Under the pieces are notes generated by a model. The model was not told the origin of the DNA. It ran no database searches and saw only the letters and a program-made list of their open reading frames with translations. From Flavimaribacter sediminis (lineage in GTDB: Bacteria; Pseudomonadota; Alphaproteobacteria; Rhizobiales; Rhizobiaceae): a DNA stretch of 64,000 bases. The stretch lies in the NCBI RefSeq assembly GCF_019492055.1, contig NZ_JAICBX010000003.1, forward strand, positions 186,001-250,000. The letters are read 5' to 3'. The position numbers and the translations under genes are program-made. Below, piece by piece: positions 1 through 9,269 of this stretch; position 1 is the first letter of the stretch; each line of letters starts with the position of its first letter.

Positions 1-507
1 AAGCGCCACGAGGTCGTACATCACCGGGCGGCTGATCAGGGCCTCCAGCCGGCCGCGAACATGAAGATAAGGCTTGAGTTCGTCGTTTTCGCCAGCGATT
101 TCAAAGCGCAAGGCATGGTCCGGACCGGCCTCCACCACGTCGCCGACATTGGTTCTGAACGTCAGGATCTGCTGGTCGCCCCGCTGTGTCACGCTCATTT
201 CCACGCCGACAAACGGCGCGTCCTCCACGCGAATTCCGACCTTTTCCACCGGCGTCACGAGATAGGTCTTGCCGTCCGCGTCCTTGCGCAGCACGGTCGA
301 GAAAAGCCGCACCAGCGGCTGCCGTCCGATCGGCGTTCCCATATAAAACCACGTTCCGTCGGCGCGGATCTCCATGTCGAGATCCCCACAGAACTCCGGA
401 TTCCATTTTCCAACGGGCGGCAACCCGCGGGTCGAGGCGGCCGCGCGGGAGATCAGCGCCTCCAGTCCGGCTGCGTCGGATGTCTCCGTCAACTTGCCTT
501 CTGCCAT
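1..507 (-). CDS. DUF1285 family protein (partial, 3' end outside window)
   Basis: This gene runs off the left edge of the window; 169 codons are visible, starting at an ATG at 507 (MAEGKLTETSDAAGLEALIS...). The visible part carries the WFYMGTPIGR and LVRLFSTVLRKDADG segments that I associate with the DUF1285 family of small cytosolic proteins, whose role is unknown. The gene is divergent from the MoxR operon. In rhizobia DUF1285 genes commonly sit beside MoxR/DUF58 genes, which supports the call. The roughly 190-base gap to the MoxR gene should hold both promoters. The reading frame is open throughout and shows no damage. Confidence 0.8.
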   Translation of the reverse strand, partial: MAEGKLTETSDAAGLEALISRAAASTRGLPPVGKWNPEFCGDLDMEIRADGTWFYMGTPIGRQPLVRLFSTVLRKDADGKTYLVTPVEKVGIRVEDAPFVGVEMSVTQRGDQQILTFRTNVGDVVEAGPDHALRFEIAGENDELKPYLHVRGRLEALISRPVMYDLVAL

Positions 508-700
508 AGCGGAATCGTTACTCCTTCATTCACAACTTTGTCACTTAGTGCAGTTCCAGCTTCGTGTCATTCATAGCAGAATGCAGAAAACCCGTTGCGA
601 CAATGCGAATCCCCATTGATGGTGATCATAATTACGCCATTTAACGGTTGGTGAATGCAAGTGTAGACGTTCTCGATCAAGACAATACGGAGACTGTTTT

Positions 701-1717
701 ATGGGCCTTGTCGAAAATTCCACCCAGACGATGGATGAGAAGGAGATACTGGCCGTAGCGGAAACGGCTCTCGAGGACATCAGCGCGATCCGCAAGGAAG
801 TCGGCAACGTCATTTTCGGTCAGCAGACCGTCGTTGAGCACACGCTGCTAACCGTATTGTCCGGCGGACACGCCCTGCTCGTCGGGGTGCCCGGCCTTGC
901 CAAGACCAAGCTCGTCTCCACGCTCGGCACGGTTCTGGGTCTCGACGACAACCGCATCCAGTTCACGCCGGACCTGATGCCGTCCGACATTCTCGGCTCC
1001 GAGGTCATGGACCAGGACGACGCAGGCAAGCGGTCCTTCCGGTTCATCGCCGGACCGGTCTTCACCCAGCTGCTGATGGCCGACGAGATCAACCGCGCCT
1101 CGCCGCGCACCCAGTCCGCCCTGCTGCAGGCGATGCAGGAATACCACGTCACCGTCGCCGGAACCCATCACGACCTGCCGCAGCCTTTCCACGTGCTCGC
1201 GACCCAAAACCCGCTGGAGCAGGAAGGCACCTATCCGCTGCCGGAAGCCCAGCTCGACCGCTTCCTGATGCAGGTCGATGTCAACTATCCGGAAGAAGAC
1301 GCAGAGCGCCGGATTCTCCTGGAAACCACCGGGGTCGAGGAAAAGCCGGCAAAGGCGGTTCTTACCGGTTCGCGCATTCAGGAAATCCAGGCGCTCGTGC
1401 GCCGCATGCCCGTCAGCGAACAGGTCGTCGACGCCATCCTGGCGCTCGTGCGCCTGGCCCGACCCGGCAACGGCAACGCCGACACCGACCGGCATGTCGC
1501 CTGGGGACCCGGGCCGCGCGCCGGCCAGTCGTTGATGCTGTGCGTGAGAGCCCGCGCGCTCTATGACGGCCGATTGGCGCCGTCGGTCGACGACGTCTAC
1601 GCGCTGGCGCTGCCGATCCTGCAGCATCGTATGGCGCTGACATTCGCTGCGCGCGCCGAGGGCGTGCACATTCGCGACGTGATCGCCAATCTGGTCAAGA
1701 CCGCAAGCGGGGAATAA
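701..1717 (+). CDS. MoxR family AAA+ ATPase
   Basis: This is a 338-residue MoxR-type AAA+ ATPase of the usual family length. The Walker A loop reads VGVPGLAKT (about residues 61-69) and Walker B reads LLMADEIN (about 124-131). An ATQNPLEQEGTYPLPEAQLD segment (about 168-187) is typical of the family. MoxR ATPases are thought to act as chaperones that load metal or activate von Willebrand factor A (VWA) proteins, and VWA-like products are encoded directly downstream. The stop codon overlaps the next start by one base (TAATG), so the four genes to 7504 are probably co-translated. A CGGAG sequence stands about 8 bases before the ATG. The specific client is not known. Confidence 0.93.
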   Translation: MGLVENSTQTMDEKEILAVAETALEDISAIRKEVGNVIFGQQTVVEHTLLTVLSGGHALLVGVPGLAKTKLVSTLGTVLGLDDNRIQFTPDLMPSDILGSEVMDQDDAGKRSFRFIAGPVFTQLLMADEINRASPRTQSALLQAMQEYHVTVAGTHHDLPQPFHVLATQNPLEQEGTYPLPEAQLDRFLMQVDVNYPEEDAERRILLETTGVEEKPAKAVLTGSRIQEIQALVRRMPVSEQVVDAILALVRLARPGNGNADTDRHVAWGPGPRAGQSLMLCVRARALYDGRLAPSVDDVYALALPILQHRMALTFAARAEGVHIRDVIANLVKTASGE

Positions 1718-2637
1718 TGGCGCCCGTCGGACAGACCACGCAACCGGTAGCCGTCAGCGACGCGCTGGTTCGCGCGCGACAGCGCGCCGCCCTGGTGCCC
1801 GACCTGCTGGTCGAGGCGCAGCGTGTCGCCAATACGGTGATCACCGGCTGGCATGGCCGCCGCAAGCGCGGGGTTGGCGAGAATTTCTGGCAGTTCCGTC
1901 CCTATGTGGAAGGCGAGACGCTCGCCAGGATCGACTGGCGCCGATCGGCGCGCGACGACAGCGTCTATGTGCGCGACCGCGAATGGGAAGCCGCTCATAC
2001 GATCTGGCTCTGGGCCGACGCCTCCCCGTCAATGCTGTATCAGTCCAGCCTCGCACAGGTCTCGAAGCAGAGCCGCGCCGTCGTCATTCTGCTCGCGCTC
2101 GCGGAAGTGCTCGCGCGTTCCGGCGAACGCATCGCCTCGCCCGGCGTCATGGATCCGATCGCCGCGCGCAACGCCTCGGAGCGGCTCGCCACAGCCCTCA
2201 TGCTGCAAAAGGAAGAAAGCGACTGGCCTCGGCTCGACCGCATCGGCCGCCATAGCGACGTCGTGTTGATATCCGATTTCCTGGACCCCGCCGAAACCGT
2301 GCTCGAGCGGCTCGCGCCAATCGCGCGGCGCGGCGTGCGCGGCCACGTTCTGGAAATCTGCGATCCCGCGGAAGAAGTGTTTCCCTACAATGGCCGCACC
2401 GAGTTCATCGATCCTGAAACCGGCGAGAAACTGACCGCCGGAAAGGCCGAGACGCTGCATGACGACTATCAGCGGGCGTTTCTGTCGCGCCGGAGCAACA
2501 TCGCCGAGAATCTGCGGCGGCTTGGCTGGAACTTCATCACCCACCACACCGATCAGCCTGCGTCGTCGGCGCTCGTTGCGCTGCACACCCATCTGTCCGG
2601 CGTGGTCGGAGACGGTTTGAGAGGTACGGCGGCTTGA
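1717..2637 (+). CDS. DUF58 domain-containing protein (VWA-like MoxR partner)
   Basis: The 306-residue product is a DUF58 protein, the standard partner of MoxR. It has the family hallmark YVEGETLARIDWRRSARDD (about residues 62-80). A VWA metal-binding DxSxS motif is seen as DASPS (about residues 101-105). No membrane segment is obvious, so it is probably cytosolic and may bind the MoxR ATPase and the membrane proteins encoded next. The start overlaps the MoxR stop by one base, and its own stop overlaps the next TTG start as TTGA. The biological output of this operon is unknown; related operons are linked to envelope stress or protein assembly, which here is inference only. Confidence 0.9.
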   Translation: MAPVGQTTQPVAVSDALVRARQRAALVPDLLVEAQRVANTVITGWHGRRKRGVGENFWQFRPYVEGETLARIDWRRSARDDSVYVRDREWEAAHTIWLWADASPSMLYQSSLAQVSKQSRAVVILLALAEVLARSGERIASPGVMDPIAARNASERLATALMLQKEESDWPRLDRIGRHSDVVLISDFLDPAETVLERLAPIARRGVRGHVLEICDPAEEVFPYNGRTEFIDPETGEKLTAGKAETLHDDYQRAFLSRRSNIAENLRRLGWNFITHHTDQPASSALVALHTHLSGVVGDGLRGTAA

Positions 2638-5444
2638 GTTTCCTCCCCATCGCATTCGGAGCTCCCGCCGTCCTGTTCGGCCTGTTGGCCTTGCCTGTCA
2701 TCTGGTGGCTGCTGAGACTGACCCCGCCGCGCCCCAAGACCGAACCCTTTCCGCCGTTTCGCATCCTCGCGCGCATTCTGAAAAAGGAGGAGACGCCGTC
2801 CAAGAGCCCCTGGTGGTTGACGGCGCTGCGACTCCTCATGGCGGCGCTCGTGATCGTCGCGCTGGCCGATCCAATCCTCAATCCGCAGGAAACCACAGTC
2901 AGCGACGAAGGCCCGCTGGCCATCATCATGGACAACAGCTGGGCGACCGTCAGCGACTGGGACGAACGGGTGGCGACCGCCGAGCGCCTGATTTCCGACG
3001 CGGAAAGCCAGAACGTGCCGGTCTCCATCGTCTTCACGGCGGACCGGACCAACGACGCGACGCCGGATATCGCCGCGCGAGCGCGCGAGCGGCTGCTTGC
3101 CGCGGAACCGCGTCCGCTGACTGCCGATGATCTGTCGGCGATCGAAAGCCTGACTGCGGCTCTGCACACCACGCCGCTCGGCACAATCGCAGTGTTGTCC
3201 GACGGCATCGCCGAACCCGGCGCCGAGCAAGCCTGGGACATGCTGGCCGAACTCGAGACCGCCCAGGCGCTGATTTTCGAAACCGACGGCGAAAGCACCG
3301 TCGCGATCACCTCCGCCGAAAACAGCGCCGACGGTTTCAATCTGTCGGCGGTCAGGGTCAACGACAGCGCTGCGCAAACCCTGCCGATTACGGCCCGCGA
3401 CAACAGGGGCCGGCCAATCTCCACTGGAACGCTGGAATTCGCGGCGGGGGAACAGCGGGGGCAGGCGTCCCTCTCGGCGCCTTTCGAGCTGCGAAACGAC
3501 TTCGCACAGATCGTCGTCGACAACGCGGCCACCGCCGGCGCGACCTATCTGCTCGACGACAGTTTCCGCAGGCGGCGCGTCGCCCTGTTGTCGGCCGAAC
3601 CGCTGGATCTGACGCAGCCGCTGCTTTCGCCGCTCTACTATCTCACGCGCGCCCTGCAGCCCTTCGCGGATCTCATCGCGCCGGAAAGCGATGAATTGTC
3701 CGACGCGATCTCGGAGGTGCTCGAGCAGCGTCCCTCCGTCGTCGTCATGGCCGATATAGGGACCCTTCCCGAAGAATCGGAAGCCGAACTTTCGGAATGG
3801 GTGGAGGATGGCGGCATGCTGGTCCGTTTCGCCGGGCCGCGCATGGCGAGCGGCATCGGCGATGATCCGCTGGTTCCCGTCAAGCTGCGTCAGGGCGAGC
3901 GCACGCTGGGCGGATCACTGTCCTGGAGCGAACCGCAACCGCTGTCTGAATTTCCGGAAAACAGTCCGTTTGCGGGCATGTCGCGGCCAGACGACGTGAG
4001 CGTAAACACCCAGGTTCTTGCAGAACCGTCGCCAGACCTCGCCGCCCACACCTGGGCCAGCCTGCTCGACGGCACGCCGCTCGTCACCAGTCGCGAATCC
4101 GGCCAGGGCCGCATCGTGCTGTTTCATGTGACGGCGGAGCCGAAATGGTCCTCGCTGCCGATTTCCGGACAATTCGTCGAAATGCTTCGCCGCTCGATCC
4201 TGCTGTCGCGCGCCACCACGGTCGCGGGAAGTCAGGACACCGGCGTCAATCTGCCGCCCTACCAGTTGCTGAACGCAAGGGGCGCCTTGGTTGCGCCAAC
4301 AGGCGCCGCGCAGCCGCTGCAGATCGCCCGCGGCGAAGCGCCGGTCGTCTCCTTTGACAATCCGCCAGGGCTCTACGGCGCGGAAAGCGGCTTTCTGGCG
4401 CTCAACCTGATGCGCCCTGACGACACGCTGGAACCGTTCGTCCCGCCGGAATTCGTTGTGACGGCGACGCGGTCCGGTTTCGTCGCCGGTGAAAGCCGCG
4501 ATCTCAAGCCGCCGCTTCTGACGGCGGCTGTCATCCTGCTCATCGTCGACAGCCTCGTGGTTCTCGGAATGGCGGGCGCCTTCGCGCGTCGAAACTTCAG
4601 CCGCCCGGCCGCGTCCTCGCTCGGCATGGCGCTGGTCGCCGTCGCGCTCGTCCTTTCCTACGGCGGAAACGGCCTCGCGGCCGACGAAATGCCGAATGAC
4701 GACCAGATTCTGGCTTCTCTCGATCGCACCCATCTCGCCTATGTCATCACCGGCGACGCCGTCGTCGACGAGACCAGCCGGCAGGGCATGACCGGGCTGT
4801 CGCGTTTTCTTTCTTTCCGCACGTCGCTGGAGCCGGGGGGAGCCATCGGCGTTGATCTCGAAACCGATCCGCTCGCCCTCTACCCGATGCTTTACTGGCC
4901 GATTTCCGTCGATGCGGAGCCGCCCTCGCCTGAGGCGATCAGCCGGATCGACGCCTTCATGAAAAATGGCGGCACCGTTCTGTTCGACACGCGCGACGCG
5001 CTCGCCGGGCTCGACGAGGCGGCGATCACGCCGGAGACGGCGCGGTTGCGCAATATCCTGGCCGATCTCGACATTCCCGCTCTCGAACCGGTGCCCGAGG
5101 ATCACGTGCTGACAAAGGCGTTCTATATCCTCAACGAGTTTCCCGGACGCTATCGCGGCAGTCCGCTTTGGGTGGAGACGAGTTATGACGCCGGTGAAGA
5201 GAGTGATCGTCCGGCGCGCAGCGGCGACGGCGTCTCCTCGATCATCATCACCGGCAACGACCTCGCCGGCGCCTGGGCGATCGACCGCAACAATATTCCC
5301 GTCTATCCGACGGTGCCGCCGGATCCCCTGCAACGGGAATACGCCTATCGCGGCGGCGTCAACATCATGATGTACATGCTGACCGGCAACTACAAATCCG
5401 ACCAGGTTCACATTCCGGCGTTGCTGGAGCGTCTTGGCCAATGA
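2634..5444 (+). CDS. BatA N-terminal / DUF4159 membrane protein
   Basis: This 936-residue protein starts at TTG inside the DUF58 stop. Its N-terminus has the BatA-type membrane hairpin (FGLLALPVIWWLLRLTPPRP, then LTALRLLMAALVIVALADP at about residues 62-80). A VWA-like domain follows, but its metal site reads DNSWA, lacking the last Ser of DxSxS. A second membrane segment near residue 625 (LTAAVILLIVDSLVVLGMAGAF) and another near 665 precede a C-terminal DUF4159 domain (about 690-936) ending in the characteristic YAYRGGVNIMMYMLTGNYK. DUF4159 folds resemble class I glutamine amidotransferases without known catalysis. The protein is probably an inner-membrane partner of the MoxR/DUF58 pair. The degenerate metal site suggests a structural role. 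Confidence 0.88.
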   Translation: MSFLPIAFGAPAVLFGLLALPVIWWLLRLTPPRPKTEPFPPFRILARILKKEETPSKSPWWLTALRLLMAALVIVALADPILNPQETTVSDEGPLAIIMDNSWATVSDWDERVATAERLISDAESQNVPVSIVFTADRTNDATPDIAARARERLLAAEPRPLTADDLSAIESLTAALHTTPLGTIAVLSDGIAEPGAEQAWDMLAELETAQALIFETDGESTVAITSAENSADGFNLSAVRVNDSAAQTLPITARDNRGRPISTGTLEFAAGEQRGQASLSAPFELRNDFAQIVVDNAATAGATYLLDDSFRRRRVALLSAEPLDLTQPLLSPLYYLTRALQPFADLIAPESDELSDAISEVLEQRPSVVVMADIGTLPEESEAELSEWVEDGGMLVRFAGPRMASGIGDDPLVPVKLRQGERTLGGSLSWSEPQPLSEFPENSPFAGMSRPDDVSVNTQVLAEPSPDLAAHTWASLLDGTPLVTSRESGQGRIVLFHVTAEPKWSSLPISGQFVEMLRRSILLSRATTVAGSQDTGVNLPPYQLLNARGALVAPTGAAQPLQIARGEAPVVSFDNPPGLYGAESGFLALNLMRPDDTLEPFVPPEFVVTATRSGFVAGESRDLKPPLLTAAVILLIVDSLVVLGMAGAFARRNFSRPAASSLGMALVAVALVLSYGGNGLAADEMPNDDQILASLDRTHLAYVITGDAVVDETSRQGMTGLSRFLSFRTSLEPGGAIGVDLETDPLALYPMLYWPISVDAEPPSPEAISRIDAFMKNGGTVLFDTRDALAGLDEAAITPETARLRNILADLDIPALEPVPEDHVLTKAFYILNEFPGRYRGSPLWVETSYDAGEESDRPARSGDGVSSIIITGNDLAGAWAIDRNNIPVYPTVPPDPLQREYAYRGGVNIMMYMLTGNYKSDQVHIPALLERLGQ

Positions 5445-7504
5445 TCCATTTTTCACCGCTCATTCCACCCGTCTACATCTATGTCGTGGCCGCTCTAGGC
5501 GCGCTGCTGATGGCGCTTGGACTGTGGCAGAGGGTGCGCGGCGCATGGATCAGGGTGCTTGCGCTTGCCGCCCTGTGCCTCGCGCTCGCCAATCCGGTCT
5601 ATATGCAGCAGGAGCGCGAACCGCTTGACAGCGTGGTCGCAGTGATCGTCGACCGCAGCCAGAGTCAGGCGTCCCCGGAGCGCGCGGAAGCGACGGACGA
5701 GACGCTCGCGCGTCTTGAAGAGCAGTTGTCGCGCTTCCGCGGACTGGATGTCCGGGTTGCGGAAACCACCCATGACGCGGCGGACAATTCTCCCTCGACA
5801 CGGCTTTTTTCCACGCTCTCGACGACGCTCAGGGACGTGCCGACAGCGCGGATCGCAGGCGCGGTGATGATCACCGACGGACAGATTCACGACGTGCCCG
5901 AACAGGCCGCGCAGCTTGGCTTCAACGCGCCGGTGCACGGGCTCGTGACCGGCAGCGCGGACGAGATCGATCGCCGTGTCCAGTTTGTCAATGCGCCGCG
6001 TTTCGGCATTGTCGGCGAGACCCAGGAAATCGTCTATCGCATCGTTGATGACGGGCGCTCCGGCGGCGACGTTACGGAAGTAACCGTCAGGATCAATGGC
6101 GAGGTCTACAGCCGCGAACTTGCGCCGATCGGTCAGGAAATGCCGCTGACCATCGACATTGAACACGCCGGCGACAACATCATCGAGCTGTCGGTGGAGC
6201 CGGTTCCCGGCGAAGTGACGCTCGCCAACAACAAGGCCGTCACCATCCTCGACGGGATTCGCGAAAACCTGCGCGTGCTCCTGGTTTCGGGCGAACCGCA
6301 CAGCGGCGAGCGCGCCTGGCGCAATCTCCTCAAATCCGACACATCGGTCGACCTGGTTCATTTCACCATCCTGCGCCCGCCTGAAAAACAGGACGGCACG
6401 CCCATCGACGAATTGTCGCTGATCGCTTTTCCAACCCGCGAGCTCTTCGTCGAGAAAATCAACGAATTCGACCTGATCGTATTCGACCGCTATCAGCGCC
6501 GCGGCGTTTTGCCGGTGCTCTACTACGATTACATCGCCCAGTATGTGGAGGACGGCGGCGCGCTGCTGATCGCCGCAGGTCCGGAACATGCCGGGCAGGA
6601 TTCCATCGCGAGCACGCCGCTCGCGCCGGTTTTGCCGGCGGCGCCCACCGGCCGCGTCAGCGAAGTCGGCTTCTATCCGCGCCCGACCGATGTCGGCGCG
6701 AGGCATCCCGTCACCCGCGATCTGCCGGGCTCCGGCCAGGAGCCGCCGCAATGGGGCCGCTGGTTCCGGGCTGTCGAATCCGAAGCGCCGGTTGACGACA
6801 CGGTGCTGGAGGGACCCGACGGCATGCCGCTCCTGGTGCTCGAACGCGTCGGCGATGGACGCGTCGCCATGCTGATGTCGGATCACGGCTGGCTCTGGGC
6901 GCGCGGCTTCGAGGGCGGCGGTCCGCATGTTCCGCTCTACCGGCGCATCGCCCACTGGCTCATGAAGGAGCCGGCGCTCGAAGAAGAAGCGCTGACGGCC
7001 ACGGCCAACGGCAATGTCATCACCATTGATCGCCAGACCATGGCGGACGCCGTGCCGGAAGCCGTGCTCACGTCGCCGTCCGGCGAGACGGTTTCGATCA
7101 ACCTGTCAGGCGGAGAAGACGGACGCTTCACCGCTGACGCGCCTGTTGCCGAAAGCGGCCTGTTCGAAATATCCAACGGGGACATGTCGACGCTCGTTCA
7201 TGTCGGGGCGACCAATGCGCCGGAATTTTCCGCAACCGTGTCGACCACGGAAGTCCTGAAACCGATTGCCGATGCGACCGGAGGCATGGTTGCGCGGGTT
7301 TCGGACAATGGCGGCGCCGTGCAATTGCCGCCGATCGTGCCGGTCAAGGGCCTGCAGCGCGGCTCCTCGGATCGCATGATGCTGAACCTGACCGGAGAAT
7401 CCGAGCTCAGGGGCATTAACAGGATCCCGCTCTTCGGCGGCTTCCTCGGTCTCGCCCTGCTGCTTTTCGCGCTCGCCGGCACGTGGTACCGCGAAGGCCG
7501 CTGA
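5441..7504 (+). CDS. Large membrane protein with VWA/GATase-like periplasmic region
   Basis: The 687-residue product starts at an ATG overlapping the previous TGA. Two N-terminal membrane segments (VYIYVVAALGALLMALGLW and IRVLALAALCLALANPVYM) are followed by a VWA-like domain with an intact DxSxS motif (DRSQS, about residues 71-75). A central region (about 285-505) resembles a class I glutamine-amidotransferase-like fold, with the ALLIAAGPEHAGQDS segment. A final membrane segment near the C-terminus (FLGLALLLFALAGTWY) closes the protein. It belongs to the family usually found last in MoxR-DUF58-DUF4159 operons. No catalytic Cys-His-Glu triad of a true amidotransferase is evident, so enzymatic activity is unlikely. 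Confidence 0.85.
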   Translation: MIHFSPLIPPVYIYVVAALGALLMALGLWQRVRGAWIRVLALAALCLALANPVYMQQEREPLDSVVAVIVDRSQSQASPERAEATDETLARLEEQLSRFRGLDVRVAETTHDAADNSPSTRLFSTLSTTLRDVPTARIAGAVMITDGQIHDVPEQAAQLGFNAPVHGLVTGSADEIDRRVQFVNAPRFGIVGETQEIVYRIVDDGRSGGDVTEVTVRINGEVYSRELAPIGQEMPLTIDIEHAGDNIIELSVEPVPGEVTLANNKAVTILDGIRENLRVLLVSGEPHSGERAWRNLLKSDTSVDLVHFTILRPPEKQDGTPIDELSLIAFPTRELFVEKINEFDLIVFDRYQRRGVLPVLYYDYIAQYVEDGGALLIAAGPEHAGQDSIASTPLAPVLPAAPTGRVSEVGFYPRPTDVGARHPVTRDLPGSGQEPPQWGRWFRAVESEAPVDDTVLEGPDGMPLLVLERVGDGRVAMLMSDHGWLWARGFEGGGPHVPLYRRIAHWLMKEPALEEEALTATANGNVITIDRQTMADAVPEAVLTSPSGETVSINLSGGEDGRFTADAPVAESGLFEISNGDMSTLVHVGATNAPEFSATVSTTEVLKPIADATGGMVARVSDNGGAVQLPPIVPVKGLQRGSSDRMMLNLTGESELRGINRIPLFGGFLGLALLLFALAGTWYREGR

Positions 7505-7816
7505 CCTCGCTCAAAAAACTTCGTCGCTGACGAACAGAGAACAAAGCTGGAACTTTCCGACTGCAAATTCCGGCCATTTGTGCTATACTGTCGTCCTGTT
7601 GAACGCTGTTTCCTGGGTGTTGGATGGCGCTGTAAGGGGCGGAAAATGCGGATTCCCGAAACAAACCCAGTTTACCCTGAAAGGGCCGATCGGCAGATTC
7701 CCGAAACAAAGCCAGAATTGACCGAACCCGTCGCTAATCCAGGAAGAAGGCTGGCAAAATCGTCATAACTTATTGTTTTTAATTAAAAAATTAATCGCAG
7801 ATCAGCTATGCGCCTC
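7505..7816. other. Intergenic region of 312 bases with a candidate small ORF and promoter
   Basis: The region between the MoxR operon and the GNAT gene has no clear conserved gene. It contains an extended -10 element (TGCTATACT, 7580-7588) on the plus strand, a candidate 40-codon ORF (7646-7768) described separately, a direct repeat of 20 bases with one mismatch at 7651-7670 and 7696-7715, and an A+T-only inverted repeat around 7783-7795. No convincing Rho-independent terminator for the MoxR operon is visible. Confidence 0.5.
7646..7768 (+). CDS. Candidate small protein with IPET repeat
   Basis: This 40-residue ORF begins MRIPETNPVYPE and contains the near-repeat IPETNP / IPETKP fifteen residues apart, encoded by a DNA direct repeat whose 45-base period keeps frame. 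A purine-rich GGGGCGG lies just before the ATG, and an extended -10 box (TGCTATACT) lies about 60 bases upstream. The product would be hydrophilic, proline- and charge-rich, with a basic C-terminus (PGRRLAKSS). I recognise no family. It could equally be chance coding in an intergenic region, so the confidence is low. Confidence 0.25.
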   Translation: MRIPETNPVYPERADRQIPETKPELTEPVANPGRRLAKSS

Positions 7817-8359
7817 TCAGGCGATTTCCTGCACCATGAGTTCGAAAGCCTCGGCGACGGGATCTTCGCGCCACCGGATCGGTCCGTTTAACCGCTCCTG
7901 GATGTCCAAGTGATCCGTCGCCACGAGTATGCGCGACCGATCCACGGGGCCTGGAAAATCCAGCCGCGCAGTCACCGGTGTGAACCCGAGCGGGCCGTAG
8001 TAGGGAGGGTCGCCGACAAGGATCACAGCCTCGCTCCCCTTGGCCTTGGCGGCGAGCACCGAAATCCGCACCAGTTCGCGGCCGATGCCGAGGTTCTTGT
8101 GCGACGGACGCACGGCCAGTGGTCCGAGCATATGGCCCAGGGCCTCTCCCGCCATGACCGGCGTCAGGCGAACCGAAGCGATGACCTCACCGTCCACAGT
8201 GGCGACGAAAGACAACGATCTGTCATGCGGCCCCTGCTCGCGAACACGCTCCGCCGCGCGCGTCAAACGGCCCGGCCCGAACGCCTCTTCATTGATGAAA
8301 TTGATGACGTCGTCGTGGGTGGGGTCTTCGGTCAGATAGACAGGATTGAGAGCGGACAT
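7817..8359 (-). CDS. GNAT family N-acetyltransferase
   Basis: This 180-residue protein has the GNAT acetyl-CoA-binding region LAVRPSHKNLGIGRELVR (about residues 76-93), with the R/Q-x-x-G-x-G/A loop represented by KNLGIG. It ends in the GDPPYYGPLGFTPV segment that marks the YhbS-like subgroup of predicted acetyltransferases. The substrate is not known. It stands alone on the minus strand. The start at 8359 fits the family's usual N-terminus. Confidence 0.9.
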   Translation of the reverse strand: MSALNPVYLTEDPTHDDVINFINEEAFGPGRLTRAAERVREQGPHDRSLSFVATVDGEVIASVRLTPVMAGEALGHMLGPLAVRPSHKNLGIGRELVRISVLAAKAKGSEAVILVGDPPYYGPLGFTPVTARLDFPGPVDRSRILVATDHLDIQERLNGPIRWREDPVAEAFELMVQEIA

Positions 8360-8541
8360 GGCGAACCCGGATTATTGAAATGAAAAGACAATGGACGGCC
8401 GTCTGCCTGTCGGCAGCACGTTATCAGCGTCGTCGCAATTGTCCCGGGTTGTGCATCTCGCTTCCTTTCGCAAGTCCGGGGCGGATAGCACAAAGATATC
8501 CGGCTGTGCAAGCAATTATCCGTTTCCGGCGCCCACCGTGC

Positions 8542-9117
8542 TCAGCGCCGCTCCAGAGCCAGGTGCTGAATCAGCATGATCGTCTTGGCGTCGCAGATTT
8601 CTCCGGTCCGAATCATCGCGAGCGCGTCTTCAAGCAGAACGTGCAACACCTCGATATCCTCGCCTTCCTCCACGTTGCCGCCGCCCTCCGCGGCGCGGTC
8701 CGAACGGTCGTAGGTTCCCTGGTAAAAGGACAGATACTCCGTCACCGATCCGGGGCTCATATAGACGTCATACAGATGGTCGAGTTCGGACACGCGATAG
8801 CCGGTTTCCTCCTCAAGTTCCTCGCGCATTCGCTGCTTGGGATCGGCCCCGTCCAGCATGCCTGCCGGAACCTCGATCATCATTCCGTCATGGCCGTTGA
8901 CGGCGGCCGGCAGCCGAAACTGCCGGATGAGAAGCACGGTGCCGCCTTCGGGATCATGAAGAAGGCAGGCCACGCCGTTGCCCCGATCATAGGCTTCCCG
9001 CCGCTGGGCCTGCCACGCGCCGGAGCGGGTCTTCAGCTCGAAATCGTAACGCGCAAGATTGCCCCAGTCGTCGGACAGAACCGTTCGTTCCCGGATGCGA
9101 AATAAGTTGTTGGCCAT
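8542..9117 (-). CDS. nudK: NudK-type Nudix hydrolase (GDP-mannose pyrophosphatase)
   Basis: The 191-residue length equals that of typical NudK enzymes, which split GDP-mannose into GMP and mannose-1-phosphate. The Nudix box is GMLDGADPKQRMREELEEET (about residues 86-105); the Arg of the REUxEE core is replaced by Glu, a position also variable in known NudK proteins. The YMSPGSVTEYLSFYQGTY segment after the box and the C-terminal EDIEVLHVLLEDALAMI match the NudK/ADP-sugar diphosphatase subgroup. It is a single gene. The substrate assignment is by family and could be another nucleoside diphosphate sugar. Confidence 0.85.
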   Translation of the reverse strand: MANNLFRIRERTVLSDDWGNLARYDFELKTRSGAWQAQRREAYDRGNGVACLLHDPEGGTVLLIRQFRLPAAVNGHDGMMIEVPAGMLDGADPKQRMREELEEETGYRVSELDHLYDVYMSPGSVTEYLSFYQGTYDRSDRAAEGGGNVEEGEDIEVLHVLLEDALAMIRTGEICDAKTIMLIQHLALERR

Positions 9118-9269
9118 ATATGTTCTCCAATGCCTGTATCGAAATATCCTTAAAAGGCAGGCGTCAACGCCTTGTGAACGTCTAAGACCATAAGAACAGA
9201 CTGTTCAACCGAACGGTCTTCGTCTTCCGGCGTTAGGACCCTATGTGAGTGTGGAAAAGGAGTTTTGAC

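Noticed and set aside
3915-5456. 513-codon open frame on the minus strand inside the DUF4159 gene
   Set aside because: It is antisense to a clear protein, is rich in Arg/His as GC-rich shadow frames are, and has no recognisable motif or ribosome binding site.
7783-7795. A+T-only inverted repeat as terminator of the GNAT gene or the small ORF
   Set aside because: A stem made of A-T pairs only would be too weak to act as an intrinsic terminator.
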